A DNA stretch of 7,901 nucleotides from Oscillospiraceae bacterium (GTDB lineage: Bacteria > Bacillota > Clostridia > Oscillospirales > Oscillospiraceae). Numbering within the stretch: the stretch's first letter is position 1; each line of letters begins with the position of its first letter. Location of the stretch: contig JAISDV010000041.1 in NCBI GenBank assembly GCA_031264545.1, forward strand, positions 1 to 7,901. Direction: 5' to 3'. A program made the position numbers and the translations under genes. The notes below the pieces were generated by a model. That model did no database searches. It worked only from the letters and a program-made list of their open reading frames with translations, and was not told the origin of the DNA. Positions 7,440 through 7,901 of this stretch are shown in pieces.

Positions 7440-7477
7440 AAAAAAAGAGACGCAAAGAATTTTCGCCTTGCGTCTCT
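7440..7477 (-). terminator. Riboswitch-controlled intrinsic terminator before gcvH
   Basis: On the minus strand AGAGACGCAA (7477-7468) pairs perfectly over 10 bp with TTGCGTCTCT (7455-7446). The loop is 12 bases and a run of T follows (7446-7440). The first four bases of the 5' arm (AGAG) also belong to the 3' strand of aptamer 2 P1 (CAGAG, 7478-7474), so the two helices compete. Glycine binding should stabilise P1, weaken the terminator and let RNA polymerase reach gcvH, as known for the Bacillus subtilis gcvT riboswitch. Confidence 0.9.
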
Positions 7478-7657
7478 GTATCTTTTGCCTGAGAGCATCA
7501 CCCAAACAGCGGCTTTCTCCTTCGGCGCCTTTCGGTCTTTTCAGAGTTCTATCCGGTAATGATATTTTTGCCTGAAAGCTTCTGCCGGGCGTTTGGCAAA
7601 CGCCGCATTTCCTCTTCGGCCACCGCGATTCGGTGTCTCACATTACCATCATATAGA
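7474..7657 (-). ncRNA. Tandem glycine riboswitch
   Basis: Two glycine aptamers lie in series. Aptamer 1 (7647-7555) has P1 GGTAATG/CATTACC (7 bp), P2 TGAGA/TTTCA, P3 CACCG/CGGTG, a GGCGTTT/AAACGCC stem, and the conserved GCCGAAGAGG and TTTCAGGCAAAA segments. Aptamer 2 (7546-7474) has P1 CTCTG/CAGAG and conserved GCCGAAGGAG and CTCTCAGGCAAAAG. The 8-base linker carries ATAGA (7552-7548), which can pair with TCTAT in the leader (7657-7653). With the TGA/GGA bases between, this fits the known leader-linker kink-turn (P0). Placement in front of gcvH with a terminator downstream fits an ON switch that senses the pathway substrate. Confidence 0.93.
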
Positions 7658-7709
7658 TCAATATTCGATTGTGCGAAAACCTCTCGTTCTCGCCTGCTTT
7701 AAATACCAT

Positions 7710-7738
7710 ATCACAAAAAACGCCGCTCCGCAAGTCAA
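7710..7738 (-). promoter_or_regulatory. Possible sigma-70-type promoter of the gcv operon
   Basis: On the minus strand TTGACT (7738-7733, 5 of 6 to the -35 consensus) is followed after 17 bases by TGTGAT (7715-7710, 4 of 6 to the -10). Transcription would begin near 7700, upstream of the riboswitch leader, as required. The -10 is weak, so the call rests mainly on position and on the good -35. Confidence 0.35.
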
Positions 7739-7758
7739 ATTTTTCATCTGCCCGAGCG
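7715..7758 (-). terminator. Possible weak terminator after livF
   Basis: Just past the livF stop, CGCTC (7758-7754) can pair with GAGCG (7728-7724), with a few weaker pairs beyond, around a loop of 25 bases; a run of six T follows (7720-7715). The short stem and long loop make it a poor terminator. Some read-through from livF into the riboswitch leader is possible. Confidence 0.25.
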
Positions 7759-7901
7759 TCAGCCGCCGAGATACGCCTTCCGAATCTCGTCGCTCTCCGA
7801 AAGCTCCTTGCCCGCGCCTGTAACGACGATGCCGCCCGTTTCGAGCACATAGGCGCGATCCGCGACATACAGGGCCATCTGCGCGTTTTGCTCCACGAGC
7901 A
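7759..7901 (-). CDS. livF: Branched-chain amino-acid ABC transporter ATP-binding protein, C-terminus (partial)
   Basis: Only the last 46 complete codons are in the window; the 5' part lies beyond its right edge. The peptide starts LVEQNAQMALYVADRAYVLE, goes on TGGIVVTGAGKELSES and ends DEIRKAYLGG. It matches the LivF C-terminus: LVEQN with the switch-region residues just after the (unseen) Walker B and H-loop, ADRAYVLETG, and the terminal xAYLGG. LivF is one of two cytoplasmic ATPases of Liv-type importers for leucine/isoleucine/valine or related amino acids. The gene is on the same strand as gcv but separated by about 340 bases holding promoter-like sequence and the riboswitch, so it is probably the end of a separate transport operon. 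LivG is a less likely alternative, given the ending. Confidence 0.85.
   Translation of the reverse strand, partial: LVEQNAQMALYVADRAYVLETGGIVVTGAGKELSESDEIRKAYLGG

Noticed and set aside
7414..7455. Longer gcvH start adding 13 residues (MRLFFYGLAKEAD)
   Set aside because: It would begin inside the terminator hairpin, and the extra residues are not part of H-proteins. The ATG at 7416 has an ideal AAAGGAGG.
7638..7868. Minus-strand frame of 76 codons overlapping livF and the riboswitch leader
   Set aside because: The livF frame in the same place matches a known family C-terminus exactly. This one has no likeness and runs into the riboswitch.

Overview
The window is essentially one minus-strand operon for the glycine cleavage system (GCS). 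It reads right to left: a glycine riboswitch and terminator (about 7440-7657), gcvH (7416-7027), gcvPA (7030-5660), gcvPB (5663-4200), one long gene fusing GcvT to a serine hydroxymethyltransferase (SHMT)-like enzyme (4196-1551), and lpdA (1532-150). Upstream on the same strand is the last part of a livF-type branched-chain amino-acid ABC transporter ATPase, cut by the window edge. The first 149 bases, downstream of lpdA, hold no gene I can recognise.

The organism is a bacterium of fairly high GC content. P-protein is split into two subunits, the riboswitch has two aptamers, ribosome binding sites are strong AAAGGAGG types, and a Liv-type transporter lies next door. These fit an amino-acid-fermenting anaerobe of the Bacillota (Clostridia-like) or Synergistota, but the window holds no marker that settles the phylum.

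Together the genes form a nearly self-contained glycine module. GcvPA/PB decarboxylate glycine onto the lipoyl arm of GcvH. The T domain releases ammonia and makes 5,10-methylene-THF. Lpd reoxidises the lipoyl arm with NAD+. The SHMT-like half of the fusion could condense the methylene-THF with a second glycine to give serine. The riboswitch layout (the 3' strand of aptamer 2 P1 overlaps the 5' arm of an intrinsic terminator) predicts that glycine turns the operon on, which suggests glycine use rather than synthesis. The gcvH/gcvPA and gcvPA/gcvPB junctions are ATGA overlaps, the fusion starts 3 bases after gcvPB, and lpdA follows after 18 bases. No lipoate ligase or lipoyl synthase gene is visible.

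The most notable feature is the in-frame GcvT-SHMT fusion of 881 residues. Its SHMT half keeps the PLP lysine and the pterin-loop motif but departs from canonical GlyA in several active-site segments. The second points are a riboswitch with one robust and one structurally weakened aptamer, and an lpdA start in which ATG-TGA overlaps the GTG used.
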